Below the pieces are notes generated by a model. It searched no databases, had not been told where the DNA came from, and saw nothing but the letters and a program-made list of their open reading frames with translations. Below, in pieces: positions 39,235 to 48,383 of a DNA stretch of 64,000 nt. Source of the DNA: Azotobacter vinelandii CA (GTDB lineage Bacteria > Pseudomonadota > Gammaproteobacteria > Pseudomonadales > Pseudomonadaceae); contig NC_021149.1 of the NCBI RefSeq assembly GCF_000380335.1, forward strand, positions 310,001 to 374,000, written 5' to 3'. The position numbers and the translations under genes were made by a program. Each line of letters starts with the position of its first letter. The stretch's first letter is position 1.

Positions 39235-41081
39235 GGATAGTCCTCCACGGTCTGGGCGCCGACCGCGCTGGTGGCCGGCTGCAGATTGAGGGTGACCAGC
39301 GCGCCGCCGCCCGGCTCGTTGGCCAGCAGCAGTTCGCCGCCCAGGGCGTTGACCAGGCTGTCGCAGATGGCCAGGCCCAAGCCCAGGCCGCGGGCGGTGG
39401 TCTTGGTGGTGTAGAAGGGTTCGCGGGCGCGCTCCAGGGCCTCGGCGGAGAAGCCGGGGCCGTTGTCGCGCAGGCTCAGGCTGATCCGCCCGTCGTCGAG
39501 GAGCCGCGTGGTCAGCCACAGGCGGCGCGGTGGCGCCCGCTCGGCCAGCGAGTCGAGGGCGTTGGCCAGCAGGTTGCCGAGCACCTGGCGCAGGCGCGTC
39601 TCGCCGGCCTGGACCCACAGGGTGGCCTCCGGCAGGTCGCGGATCAGTTCCACTTCCAGGCTGCGCCGGCGATTGGCCAGCAGGGCCAGGGCGTCCTCCA
39701 GCGCCGGCTGCAGGGCGACGCTCTCCGGGGCCTGGCGGTCGCGCCGGGCGAAGGCCTTGAGGTGGGCGATGATCAGCGCCATGCGCTTGGTCAACTGGCT
39801 GATCTGCTGCAGGTTCTCGCGCGCCTCGGGGTAGCGCTCGTGGTCGAGCAGTACGCCGGCGTTGTCGGCGTAGCTGCGGATCGCCCCGAGCGGCTGGCTG
39901 AGTTCGTGGCTGATGCTCGCGCTCATGGTGCCGAGGGCCGAGAGCTTGCCGGCCTGGACCAGGTCGTCCTGGGCGCGGACCAGCTCCTGCTGGGCCTGCT
40001 CGCGCTCCAGCACCTCGCGCTTCAGGCGCCGGTTGAGTTCTTCCAGGTCCTGGGTGCGTTCCTGCACGCGGTGCTCCAGCTCCTGGCGGGTGCGGGTATC
40101 CAGGGCGATGCGTTCGAGGTAGTGGCGGCGGCGCTGCAGCAGCAGGCTGAGCAGCAGCATCAGCACCAGCAGCCCGGCGCCGCCGCTGATCAGCACGGCG
40201 CGCACCGGGCGTTCGAGCAGGCTGCGCGGGGCGAGGATGCGCACCGTCCAGCCGGTTTCCTCGATGTGCTGCTGCTGGATCAGCCAGTCCCCGGGGTTCA
40301 GTTGCAGCGGCTGCGGATCGCGCGTGGGGTAGGGCAGTTTGGTGGCGATCTCGGCCAGTTCGTCGGCGTCCAGCGGCCGGGTGGCGCGGAAACGCCAGTC
40401 GGAGTGCGAGGTGAGGATCACCACGCCGTGCTTGTCGGTGGCCAGCAGGCGTTCCGGGGTGTTACCCCAGAGCTGCTCGGTGTGGTCCAGGTCGACCTTG
40501 ATCACCAGCACGCCGAGCGGCTCGCCACCCTCGCGCAGCGCCGCGGCGACGTAGTAGCCGCGCTTGCCGGAGGTGGTGCCGAGGCCGAAGAACTGCCCCT
40601 GGCGGCCGGCCATGGCCTCGCTGAAATAGGGGCGGAAGGCGAAGTTGCGGCCGACGAAGCTGTCCGGCTGGTCCCAGTTGGAGGCGGCCAGGGTGCGCCC
40701 ATGGGCGTCCATCAGGTACAGCGAGTCGGCGCCGGTGCGCTCGCGGATCTTCTTGAGCAGCCCGTTGGCCTCGGCCACCGCCTCGGCCTGTCCGGGCTGG
40801 CGCAGCACGTTGTGCAGCGCCGGCAGGTCGCCGAGGATCTGCGGCAGCACCTCGTAGCGGCGCAGGGTGCCGAGCAGGTTGGCGACGTAGAGGTCGAGGG
40901 TCTGGCGGTTCTGCTGCAGCAGTTCGCCGAGGTAGTAGCGCTCGGCCAGTTGCTGCAGCGGCCAGAGCAGCGGCGCCAGCAGCAGGGCGAGCAGCGCCAG
41001 GCTGCGCCAGCGCGGACGGCGGAGGAAGGCGGGCAGTTGCATGAGGAGGCGCTCGACGGATCGGATGGGTCTGTCATCCAT
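39231..41081 (-). CDS. dctB: C4-dicarboxylate sensor histidine kinase DctB
   Basis: The 616-residue kinase has two membrane helices (about 28-48 and 300-320) flanking a periplasmic double-Cache-type sensor (SLYLMDAHGRTLAASNWDQP, then FGLGTTSGKRGYYVAAALRE). A coiled coil, a phospho-acceptor His in SASISHELSQPLGAIRSYAD, and ATPase boxes NLLANALDS, DNGPGFS and GLGLGLAICDSL follow. It senses external dicarboxylates and phosphorylates DctD. The ATG at 41081 has GGGAA. It is divergent from the LysR gene. Confidence 0.93.
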   Translation of the reverse strand: MDDRPIRSVERLLMQLPAFLRRPRWRSLALLALLLAPLLWPLQQLAERYYLGELLQQNRQTLDLYVANLLGTLRRYEVLPQILGDLPALHNVLRQPGQAEAVAEANGLLKKIRERTGADSLYLMDAHGRTLAASNWDQPDSFVGRNFAFRPYFSEAMAGRQGQFFGLGTTSGKRGYYVAAALREGGEPLGVLVIKVDLDHTEQLWGNTPERLLATDKHGVVILTSHSDWRFRATRPLDADELAEIATKLPYPTRDPQPLQLNPGDWLIQQQHIEETGWTVRILAPRSLLERPVRAVLISGGAGLLVLMLLLSLLLQRRRHYLERIALDTRTRQELEHRVQERTQDLEELNRRLKREVLEREQAQQELVRAQDDLVQAGKLSALGTMSASISHELSQPLGAIRSYADNAGVLLDHERYPEARENLQQISQLTKRMALIIAHLKAFARRDRQAPESVALQPALEDALALLANRRRSLEVELIRDLPEATLWVQAGETRLRQVLGNLLANALDSLAERAPPRRLWLTTRLLDDGRISLSLRDNGPGFSAEALERAREPFYTTKTTARGLGLGLAICDSLVNALGGELLLANEPGGGALVTLNLQPATSAVGAQTVEDYP

Positions 41082-41232
41082 TATTTCCCACAATGGCGGA
41101 TCGTGGATGACCGGGTCTCGACTCATATGCCGCTTGCAGGAATCGTGCAAGCATCCGTGAGGCCATCGTGCTTTTCTCGGCGGACGATTGCCGGCAAGCT
41201 GACGACCGGTTTCCAATGGCAAAGGCCGTCGC

Positions 41233-42123
41233 GTGGACATCAAGCAGCTCAAATTCCTCGTCGCTCTGGAGCAGACCCGGCATTTCGGCCAGGCCGCCGC
41301 GCGCTGCCACGTGACCCAGCCGACCCTGTCGATGCGCATCCGCGACCTCGAGGCGGAGCTGGGGCTGGAGCTGATTCGCCGCAGTCATCGCTTCGAGGGC
41401 TTCACCGAGGCAGGTCTGCGCGTGCTGGCCTGGTCGCGGGCCCTGCTGGCGGCGGAGGAGGGCCTGTATACCGAGGCCGCCGCCTGCCGCGGGCAACTGG
41501 TCGGCACCCTGCGCCTGGGCGTGGTGCCGCTGGCCGGCTTCGACCCGGTGAACCTGGTCGGCCTGTTCGCCGAGCTGCATCCGAGCCTGCGCTTCCGGAT
41601 CGGTGTGCTGAGCAGCGAGCAGATCTTCGAGCAGCTCGGACGCAACCAGCTCGATCTGGGGATCTCCTATCTCGAACAGCTCGACCGCGTGCTGTTCGAC
41701 GCCCATCCGCTGACCGAGGTCCACATGGGCCTGCTGCACGACCCGCGGCGCTTCGATTTCGCCGCGCCGGTGCTGGGCTGGACGGAACTGGCGGAGCTGC
41801 CCCTGGGCCTGCTGTCGACCGGCATGCACTTTCGCCAGTCGATCGACCACGGTTTCCGCCGCCACGGCCTGACGCCCAACCTGCGCCTGGAAACCGATGC
41901 CGTCTATCTGCTGGTGCGCGCCGTCGGCGCCGGCCTGTGCTGTGGCATCGTGCCGCTGGAGGGCGGTTTCGAGCGGGAGTCCGAGCACCTGCGCCTGACC
42001 CCCATCGAGGACGCCCGCACCCTGGCCCCGCTGGGCCTGATCATCCGCCGCGCCGCACCGCGTTCGCCGCTGGCGGAGGCCTGCTTCCGCGAGGCCAAGG
42101 CCTTCTTCCGCACGCCGCGCTGA
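41233..42123 (+). CDS. LysR-family transcriptional regulator
   Basis: The 296-residue regulator has an N-terminal winged HTH (FGQAAARCHVTQPTLSMRIR, about 18-37) and a LysR effector domain (LRLGVVPLAGFDPVNLVGLF). It starts at GTG 41233 with AAAGG upstream. It stands before a flavin monooxygenase and a ketopantoate-reductase-like gene in the same direction, and divergent from dctB; the former are its most likely targets. The effector is unknown. Confidence 0.88.
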   Translation: MDIKQLKFLVALEQTRHFGQAAARCHVTQPTLSMRIRDLEAELGLELIRRSHRFEGFTEAGLRVLAWSRALLAAEEGLYTEAAACRGQLVGTLRLGVVPLAGFDPVNLVGLFAELHPSLRFRIGVLSSEQIFEQLGRNQLDLGISYLEQLDRVLFDAHPLTEVHMGLLHDPRRFDFAAPVLGWTELAELPLGLLSTGMHFRQSIDHGFRRHGLTPNLRLETDAVYLLVRAVGAGLCCGIVPLEGGFERESEHLRLTPIEDARTLAPLGLIIRRAAPRSPLAEACFREAKAFFRTPR

Positions 42124-42224
42124 ACGGCTTCGCTGCGGCGCGGGGCGGACCGGACGGCTGGTCCCGGCCGACCGATGACACGGGAAAGGCCTGTGGATAG
42201 CACTTAGAACCTGCGGGTCTTTAT

Positions 42225-42243
42225 AACCATATAAATAATGGTT
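42225..42243. promoter_or_regulatory. inverted repeat in the AT-rich leader of the monooxygenase gene
   Basis: AACCAT-ATAAATA-ATGGTT is a 6-bp inverted repeat 69 bp before the start of the flavin oxidoreductase gene, in a strikingly AT-rich patch. It may combine promoter and LysR-type operator functions. Confidence 0.4.
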
Positions 42244-42311
42244 TTTGGATATTAACAAGCCATCTCAGTAGGCTTCCGCTTCCGTATCCATTCGCCCCTC
42301 GGAGCCGCAGC

Positions 42312-43310
42312 ATGCTCAGTGTCAGCCGCCTCGAATTCATCGGCGTCCTTCCCGCCCGGGATATCCGCGAGCCCCTGCCGCCCGGCGCCGTACCGCTGGA
42401 CAAGGCCTACCTCGGCGCCTGTGCCCGCGCCCTGGAGCACGGCGGCTTCGGCGCGGCACTGATCGGCTGGCAGGAGGCGGCCCCGGACGGCCTGCAGGTG
42501 GCCGCCCACGTCGCCCAGCAGACCCGCCGGCTCGGCCTGCTGGTGGCGCACCGGCCGGGCCTGCAGGCGCCGACCGAGGCGGCACGCCAGTTCGCCACTC
42601 TCGATCACTTCAGCGACGGTCGCGCGGCGCTGCGCCTGTTCGACGACGGCGGGCCGCAGAGCGACGGCGATTTTCTCGAACGCGGCGACTGGCCGGCGCG
42701 CAGCGACGAGTACCTGACGCTGCTGCGGCGTGCCTGGAGCAGCACCAGACCCTTCGATTTCGACGGCCGCCACTACCGGGTGAAAGGTCATCTGAGCGCC
42801 CTGCATCCGCTGCAGGCGCGTCTGCCGATCCATTGCGGCGGCGCCTCGCCGGCCGCGGCCCGGCTGGCCGGCCGGCATGCCGACGTCTACGCGATGGCCG
42901 GCGAGCCGCTCGCCACCGTCGCCGTGCGCATCGGCATGGTGCGCGCCGCCGCCGCCCGCGAAGGACGCGCCGCCGCGGTGCGCTTCGGTCTCTCGTTGCG
43001 GGTGGTGCTCGGCGCCAGCGAAGCCGAGGCCTGGAGCCGGGCCGGACGGCTGCTGCCCTTCGCCTCGCGCGGCCAGGTCTTCGACGACTGCCTGTGGTGC
43101 GGCCTCGACGGCGATTCGGCTACCCTGGTCGGCACCCCCGGACAGATCGCCGAAGCCTTCGCCGCCTACCATCGTCTCGGTGTCGAGAGTTTCCTGGTGC
43201 GCGGCTTCGACCCGCTCGCCGATGCCATCGAGTTCGGCCGCGAGCTGCTGCCGCGGGTGCGCGAGCGGATTCCCCTGCGCCTGCCGATCGAGGCCTTCGC
43301 GCCTTTCTGA
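42312..43310 (+). CDS. LLM-class flavin-dependent oxidoreductase (SsuD-like)
   Basis: The 332-residue protein has a luciferase-like monooxygenase TIM barrel: GFGAALIGWQE, then TEAARQFATLDHFSDGRAAL, YLTLLRRAWSS and a late GTPGQIAEAFAAYHRLGVESF. SsuD-type members use FMNH2 and O2 to desulfonate alkanesulfonates. It has an insertless, shorter form, so another small substrate is possible. The ATG at 42312 follows GGAG. The nearby SsuA/TauA-like binding protein supports an organosulfur role. A separate FMN reductase was not seen. Confidence 0.85.
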   Translation: MLSVSRLEFIGVLPARDIREPLPPGAVPLDKAYLGACARALEHGGFGAALIGWQEAAPDGLQVAAHVAQQTRRLGLLVAHRPGLQAPTEAARQFATLDHFSDGRAALRLFDDGGPQSDGDFLERGDWPARSDEYLTLLRRAWSSTRPFDFDGRHYRVKGHLSALHPLQARLPIHCGGASPAAARLAGRHADVYAMAGEPLATVAVRIGMVRAAAAREGRAAAVRFGLSLRVVLGASEAEAWSRAGRLLPFASRGQVFDDCLWCGLDGDSATLVGTPGQIAEAFAAYHRLGVESFLVRGFDPLADAIEFGRELLPRVRERIPLRLPIEAFAPF

Positions 43311-43370
43311 CTTCCCCGCCGGCGGGGCGGCCGCGTGGCCGTCGGCCGGCTCATTGCAAGGAGAACGAAC

Positions 43371-44315
43371 ATGTCCACGGAATCCTCCATCGCCGTCGTC
43401 GGAGGCGGCAGTCTCGGTCTGTACCTGGCCGGGCGTCTGAGCCTGGCCGGGCATGCCGTGACCGTGGCGCAGCGTCCGGGCGCCGGCGCGCAGGCCGACG
43501 GGATCGCTGCCGAAGGCGACGAGAGCTGGCAGGCGCCGGCGGTGCGCTATGCGCCGCTCGACGAACTGCGCGGGCCCTTCGCCCAGGTCGTGGTCGCGGT
43601 GAAGTCGCACGACTTGGGCGAACTGCTGCCGCGCCTGACGAGCCTCGGCGATGCCGCCAGCGAATACGTCTTCCTGCAGAACGGCATTCCCTGGTGGTGG
43701 TCGCACCGCGACGGCGAGATCGCCGGCGTGCCGTTCCTGGCGCGCAGCGTGGCGCTGGTCGTGCAGCACGCGGTGGAACGCACCGCGCCCGGGCGCATCC
43801 GCGTGCGCCGCACCGGCAGCGACCGCTACATCTGCGCGCGGGTCCAGGGCGGGCCGGACGCGCCCTTGCTGGCGCTGGTGGAGGGCTGGCGGGTGGCCGG
43901 GATTCCGGCCGAGAGCACGGCCGACATCCGCCGCGAGGTGTGGACCAAGCTGATGAGCAACGCCACCCTCAATCCGCTGAGCGCGATCACCGGGGCGACG
44001 GTCGGCGAACTGGCGCGCACGCCGCGCACCCGCGAGGTGCTGCTCGCCGGCATGGCGGAAATCTACCGCCTGGCCGAACGGGACGGCCATCCGCCGAGCC
44101 TGACCCCCGAACAGCGGGTGCGCCGCGCCGAGGAGGTGGGCGGCACGCGCACTTCGATGCTGCAGGACCGCCTGGCCGGGCGCCGCCTGGAGATCGAGGC
44201 GCTGCTCGCCGCGCCGATCGCCATCGCCGAGGGCTACGGCGAACCGGTACCGGTGCTCAGGACATTGCTCGGCTGCCTGGCGCTGGCGAACGACGAGGCG
44301 CGGCAACCGGCCTGA
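43371..44315 (+). CDS. ketopantoate reductase (ApbA/PanE) family protein
   Basis: The 314-residue protein starts with a Rossmann motif (IAVVGGGSLGLYLAGRLSLA) and has VVAVKSHD, the substrate-binding LQNGI, and the catalytic Lys in REVWTKLMSNATLNPLSAI. PanE reduces 2-dehydropantoate to pantoate with NADPH, but many paralogues reduce other 2-keto acids, and the clustering with a monooxygenase here favours a catabolic paralogue. The ATG at 43371 has AAGGAG. It is 60 bp after the monooxygenase gene, so probably one operon. Confidence 0.85.
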   Translation: MSTESSIAVVGGGSLGLYLAGRLSLAGHAVTVAQRPGAGAQADGIAAEGDESWQAPAVRYAPLDELRGPFAQVVVAVKSHDLGELLPRLTSLGDAASEYVFLQNGIPWWWSHRDGEIAGVPFLARSVALVVQHAVERTAPGRIRVRRTGSDRYICARVQGGPDAPLLALVEGWRVAGIPAESTADIRREVWTKLMSNATLNPLSAITGATVGELARTPRTREVLLAGMAEIYRLAERDGHPPSLTPEQRVRRAEEVGGTRTSMLQDRLAGRRLEIEALLAAPIAIAEGYGEPVPVLRTLLGCLALANDEARQPA

Positions 44316-44457
44316 CGGCCGGCCGTTCCACGATGGCGTTCAGTCGAGGAAGCGGCATCGTGGGCCAGGGATGGCGGAAAGTGCGCCACGCTGGGTTTCC
44401 GCGCGGTGCGTAAAGCCCGCGCGGCGATTTTCCGGCGGGAATATCCGCGCCGCCCGT

Positions 44458-44850
44458 TCAGGTCGGTTCGAGTCGGATTCGACTTCCGTGAATCCGCCTG
44501 ACCGGCAGCGAGTCGAAATCGATCCCCTGCAGGCACCGGACATTCACGGCCCAGCCGTCGAAGGGGCGCACGCCTTCGCGAAGCTCTCGCGGTGTCGGAT
44601 CGCTGGGGAGCCTGAACGGCAGGATGCCGCATCGAGGGCAGAAGTAGTCTTTCGCCGTCCGGGAACCCCACCGATAGAGCGACAAATCCTCCCAGGGCGT
44701 CAGCAGGCGCAGGTTCTCCTTCGGAACCCGAACGTTCAGCGCCCCGCGCATCGAGCAGATCGAACAGTCGCATACGCGCACATGGTCGATCTCGGCCTCG
44801 ACCTCGAAGCGGACCGCACCGCAGTGGCAAGAGCCGGTGTAGGTGGTCAT
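44458..44850 (-). CDS. GFA / CENP-V family zinc protein
   Basis: The 130-residue protein has the GFA-family zinc motifs: SCHCGAVRFEVE (about 7-18), VCDCSICSMRG (about 27-37) and YFCPRCGILPF (about 69-79). Members include glutathione-dependent formaldehyde-activating enzyme Gfa, but most are uncharacterised carbon-sulfur lyase-like proteins. It converges with the ketopantoate-reductase-like gene. The function here is inferred from family only. Confidence 0.85.
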   Translation of the reverse strand: MTTYTGSCHCGAVRFEVEAEIDHVRVCDCSICSMRGALNVRVPKENLRLLTPWEDLSLYRWGSRTAKDYFCPRCGILPFRLPSDPTPRELREGVRPFDGWAVNVRCLQGIDFDSLPVRRIHGSRIRLEPT

Positions 44851-44924
44851 CGTCGTCCAAACAGGCCTTTCGTATTGGAAAATCCGCGCAGCGCCATGCG
44901 TTGGGGCCGTTCTCCGGCCCTCGT

Positions 44925-45929
44925 TCAGGCCGCCGGGACGCCTCGTTCGATCTGTTCCTTGAATTTCCGCCGGCTGTCCAGCTCCCGGCGCAGGCGGGCG
45001 CTGGCTTCCTCGCCGGTCTGGAAGATCGGCCGGTTGCCCTGGCCCTCGGCGACCTTGCGGAAGGCCTCGCTGCGGGCGGCGACGGCCAGGGCTTCGCGCA
45101 GCCGGGCGACGATCGGGGCCGGTGTCGCGGCCGGCGCGAACAGGCCGTTCCAGATCGTGAAGTCGGGCTCCTCGATACCCAGCTCGAAGTTGGTCGGCAC
45201 CTCCGGCAGTTCCGGCAGGCGCTGGCGGCCGATGACCAGCAGGGGGACCAGCTTGCCGCTGGCGAAATGCCCGGCGGCGACCGGGTAGTCGGCCACGCCG
45301 ATGTCGATATGCCCGGCGACCAGGTCGGCGACCTGGGGTGCGGTGCCCTTGTATGGCACTTTCAGCAGGTTCAGCCCGAAATGGCGGGCGAGCTGTTCCA
45401 CCGACAGTTCCGAAACCGAGCCGCCGCCCGTGGTGCCGAAGGAGAGCGGACGCTCCGCGTCGCGGGCGCGCTCGCGCAGGGCCGCGAAGTTCGCGATGCC
45501 GGTCGAGGCCTGCGCCCAGAGCACCACCGAGGAGTCGACGAACAGGCCGATCGGGGTGAAATCCTTCAACGGGTCGAAGTCGACGGCTTCGGGCGTCGCC
45601 ACGACGTTGCCGATCAGCGAGGTGGTGTTCGGCGCCAGCAGCGTGTAGCCGTCGGGCTCGCTGCGGGCGACATGCCGGACGCCGATGGCCCCGGTCGCGC
45701 CGGTACGATTCTCGACCACCACCGGCTGGCCGAGCAGGGTGGCGAGCTCGTTGGCGATCACCCGCCCGAAGGTATCGGTCGGGCCGCCCGCCGGCCAGGG
45801 TACGACGTACCTGATCGGGCGCTGCGGCCAGTCGCCCGGCGCCGCCAGGGCGAGGCGGCCGGCCAGGGGGGCGGCGAGCAGCGCGCCGCCCGCCAGAGTG
45901 AGAAAACGCCGTCGGGAGCAATGTGTCAT
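44925..45929 (-). CDS. Bug/TctC-family periplasmic solute-binding protein, Tat-exported
   Basis: The 334-residue protein has a twin-arginine signal (SRRRFLTLAGGALLAAPLAG) followed by the Bug-family pattern WPQRPIRYVVPWPAGGPTDT, then VVENRTGATGAIG and LKVPYKGTAPQVADLVAGHI. Bug proteins bind carboxylates for TctAB permeases or act as sensors. No tctA or tctB lies nearby, as is usual for orphan Bug proteins. It is downstream of a second Tat-exported binding protein on the same strand (54-bp gap), suggesting one transcript. Confidence 0.88.
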   Translation of the reverse strand: MTHCSRRRFLTLAGGALLAAPLAGRLALAAPGDWPQRPIRYVVPWPAGGPTDTFGRVIANELATLLGQPVVVENRTGATGAIGVRHVARSEPDGYTLLAPNTTSLIGNVVATPEAVDFDPLKDFTPIGLFVDSSVVLWAQASTGIANFAALRERARDAERPLSFGTTGGGSVSELSVEQLARHFGLNLLKVPYKGTAPQVADLVAGHIDIGVADYPVAAGHFASGKLVPLLVIGRQRLPELPEVPTNFELGIEEPDFTIWNGLFAPAATPAPIVARLREALAVAARSEAFRKVAEGQGNRPIFQTGEEASARLRRELDSRRKFKEQIERGVPAA

Positions 45930-45982
45930 GGCAGGTTTCCGTGCAGGTCAGGTGGAAAAAGGGGCATCGCGCCTTCGCGGCC

Positions 45983-46972
45983 TCAGCCGGCGAACGCGGT
46001 CGCGAAACTGCGGTCCCACAGCGGACGCACGTCCACCGACCGCTCGATCACCCCGGCCTTGTGGAAGGTATCGGCCACGTCCTGCTGGCTGCGGATCGCC
46101 TCATCGTCCACCGCTACCAGGCGGCGCACCTGGCTCTCGTTGCGCAGCAGGGTGAGCACCGCCTCGATCGGCACGCCGATCTCCGCGGCGAGCGCCGCGG
46201 CGTAGCGTTCGTGGTTGGCCTGGCGCCAGGCGAAGGCCTTCTGCAGGCGCGCGAAATAGTCGGCGATCGCCGCCTGGCGCTGCGGATCGGCGATGGCCTC
46301 CGGCGCAGCGAAGAACAGATAGTTGCCCGACAGGTAGCCGTTGGCGCGCTTGAGCACCCGGGCGCCGACCGAGGTCTGCGCCAGCGGCACCGAATAGCCG
46401 TAGATGGCCCAGGCGTCGAGCTGGCCGGTGCGGAAGGCGGCGGCGCCGTCGGGCACCGTGAGGTTGATCGCCTGGATGTCGGCGAAGCTCAGGCCGACCT
46501 CGTCGAGCATCTTGGTCAGGTAGTACTGGGTGGTGGTGGCGCGCACGTAGCCGACGCGCTTGCCCTTCAGATCGGCGATGGAGCGGATCGGCGAATCCTT
46601 CGGCACCAGCACCGTCTGTTCGTTGACGTCGCCCTTGATCACTCCGACCACGCGGATGCGCGCGCCCTTGAGGTAGCCGAACAGCGGCGGGATCTCGCTG
46701 CCGTAGGCGAGATCCAGCGAACCGCCGTTCATCGCCTCGACCATCAGGTTGCCCGAGGCGAACTCCGCCCAGTCGATGGGGTAGGGCGTGTCGGCGAGGC
46801 CGGCGGCCTCCAGCAGCAGCTTGTCGCCGCCCTTGTACTGGGCCACGCGCAGCCGGCCCGGCGTGGCCGCCCCGGCGCGCCGGCCGTGGAGCAGCAGCGG
46901 CGACAGGGCCAGGGCGCCGGCGCTGCCGGCGAGAAAGCGGCGGCGCGACAGGCCGTCCGAAGGTTGCGACAT
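45983..46972 (-). CDS. ABC transporter substrate-binding protein, SsuA/TauA-like, Tat-exported
   Basis: The 329-residue protein has a twin-arginine signal (LSRRRFLAGSAGALALSPLL) and an NMT1/SsuA-like periplasmic binding domain: VAQYKGGDKLLLEAAGL, LDLAYGSEIPPLFGYLKG, IRSIADLKGKRVGYVRATTT. This family binds aliphatic sulfonates, taurine or nitrate-like compounds for ABC importers. No permease or ATPase gene is adjacent, so it must borrow a distant one or is a remnant. Its AT-rich upstream region resembles another at 49924. Confidence 0.87.
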   Translation of the reverse strand: MSQPSDGLSRRRFLAGSAGALALSPLLLHGRRAGAATPGRLRVAQYKGGDKLLLEAAGLADTPYPIDWAEFASGNLMVEAMNGGSLDLAYGSEIPPLFGYLKGARIRVVGVIKGDVNEQTVLVPKDSPIRSIADLKGKRVGYVRATTTQYYLTKMLDEVGLSFADIQAINLTVPDGAAAFRTGQLDAWAIYGYSVPLAQTSVGARVLKRANGYLSGNYLFFAAPEAIADPQRQAAIADYFARLQKAFAWRQANHERYAAALAAEIGVPIEAVLTLLRNESQVRRLVAVDDEAIRSQQDVADTFHKAGVIERSVDVRPLWDRSFATAFAG

Positions 46973-47027
46973 CGGTATTCCCTCTCTTGGTATTCCATGC
47001 TGGAGAGGGATGCTAGCGCTCCGCTTT

Positions 47028-47084
47028 TAATTCATTAAGTGAATAATAATTCTATTGTTATATGTGTTTTGTGCATTTAAAAGG
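47028..47084. repeat. AT-rich promoter-like segment, copy A
   Basis: This segment aligns without gaps to 49924-49980: TAATTC-TTAAGT-AAT-AT-ATTC, then 18 variable bases, then GTGCATT and an A-run. Copy A lies 56-112 bp upstream of the SsuA-like gene, so it probably contains that gene's promoter. Confidence 0.55.
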
Positions 47085-47167
47085 GCGCTCGGGGGAAGCC
47101 GGAGGCTGGCCTCGGCCAGCGCTGGATCGCCGGGCGCCGGCCGGGCCGGTGCCCTGCCGGGTGGGGA

Positions 47168-48373
47168 TCAGGCGCGCGACCTCCGTTCGGCATGCAGGAA
47201 CCCGATGAGCGCCAGACCGGGCAATGCGGCGCCCAGCACGACGACGCCGTGCCAGCCGACGCTTTCATACAGGGGACTGGCGATGGCGGAGCCCAGCGCG
47301 CCACCCAGGAAGATGCCGGTCATGTACAGCGCATTCAGCCTTGCCCGGCTGCCGGGCTCCAGTGCGTAGACCGCTCGCTGGCCCAGCACCATGTTCAACT
47401 GCACGGCGAAGTCCAGCAGTAGCGCGCAGATCGCCAGGCCCACCCAGCCTGCGCCGGGTATCGGCAGGCTGGCGATGAAGGCCAGCGGAGCCAGGATCAG
47501 GGCCGCCACGCTGGCGGGCCGCGTGTGGCCGGCATCGGCGAGGCGGCCGGCGATCGGCGCGGCGATGGCGCCGATCGCGCCGACCAGGGCGAACAGCGCG
47601 ATCTCGCCCTGATCGAGCCCCTGGTGGCGCGCCAGTTCGAGCGGCGCCACGGTCCAGAACAGGCTGAACGAGGCGAACATCAGGCTCTGATGGAGCGCCC
47701 GCCGGCGCAGCGTCGAGTAGCGCCGGAGCAGGTCCAGCAAGGAGGCGAGCAGCCGGCCGTAAGAGATGCGCCGAGCGGGCTCGTGACGGGGAATGGTGAC
47801 GGCGACGACCACGGCGATCCCGGCCATCATGGCCGCCGCGACGAAGAAGACCGCGCGCCAGCCGAACTGTCCGGCGATCAGGCTGGCCGCCGGACGCGCC
47901 AGGAGGATGCCGAGTAGCAGGCCGCTCATGATGTTGCCGACGACCCGTCCGCGGGTCCGCTCCGGCGCCAGGTGGGCGGCCAGGGGAATCAGCATCTGCA
48001 CTGTGACGGAACTCAGGCCGACCAGCAGCGAGAGGGCCAGGAACAGGCCCGGCGAGGAGGCGAGTCCGGCGCCCAGCAGACAGACGAGCGCGGCGGCGGT
48101 GGTGAGCAGCATCAGCCTGCGGTTTTCCAGCAGGTCGGCGAGCGGTACCAGGAGCAGCAGGCCCAGCGCATAGCCGATCTGGGTCAGGGAGACGATCAGG
48201 CCGGCGCCTTCCGGGCGCATGCCGATCGAGGGGGCGATCAGGCCGATGATCGGCTGGGCGTAGTACAGATTGGCGACGATGGCGCCGCAACAGATCGCGA
48301 AGAGCAGGACCAGGCCCCGGGAAAGCGATTCCTGCCCGAGCTTCGTGGCGCTGGAGTTGGCGAATGCGTTCAT
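47168..48373 (-). CDS. MFS transporter (YnfM-like)
   Basis: The 401-residue membrane protein has about twelve helices, NLYYAQPIIGLIAPSIGM in the first, GYALGLLLLVPLADLLENRR (helix 2 and the following MFS loop), and GRVVGNIMSGLLLGILLARP. This pattern is typical of MFS exporters of the YnfM type, which expel amino acids, sugars or drugs. It lies directly after the deleted Old Yellow Enzyme gene and downstream of a LysR gene on the same strand. Confidence 0.85.
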   Translation of the reverse strand: MNAFANSSATKLGQESLSRGLVLLFAICCGAIVANLYYAQPIIGLIAPSIGMRPEGAGLIVSLTQIGYALGLLLLVPLADLLENRRLMLLTTAAALVCLLGAGLASSPGLFLALSLLVGLSSVTVQMLIPLAAHLAPERTRGRVVGNIMSGLLLGILLARPAASLIAGQFGWRAVFFVAAAMMAGIAVVVAVTIPRHEPARRISYGRLLASLLDLLRRYSTLRRRALHQSLMFASFSLFWTVAPLELARHQGLDQGEIALFALVGAIGAIAAPIAGRLADAGHTRPASVAALILAPLAFIASLPIPGAGWVGLAICALLLDFAVQLNMVLGQRAVYALEPGSRARLNALYMTGIFLGGALGSAIASPLYESVGWHGVVVLGAALPGLALIGFLHAERRSRA

Positions 48374-48383
48374 GGCGGGTCCC

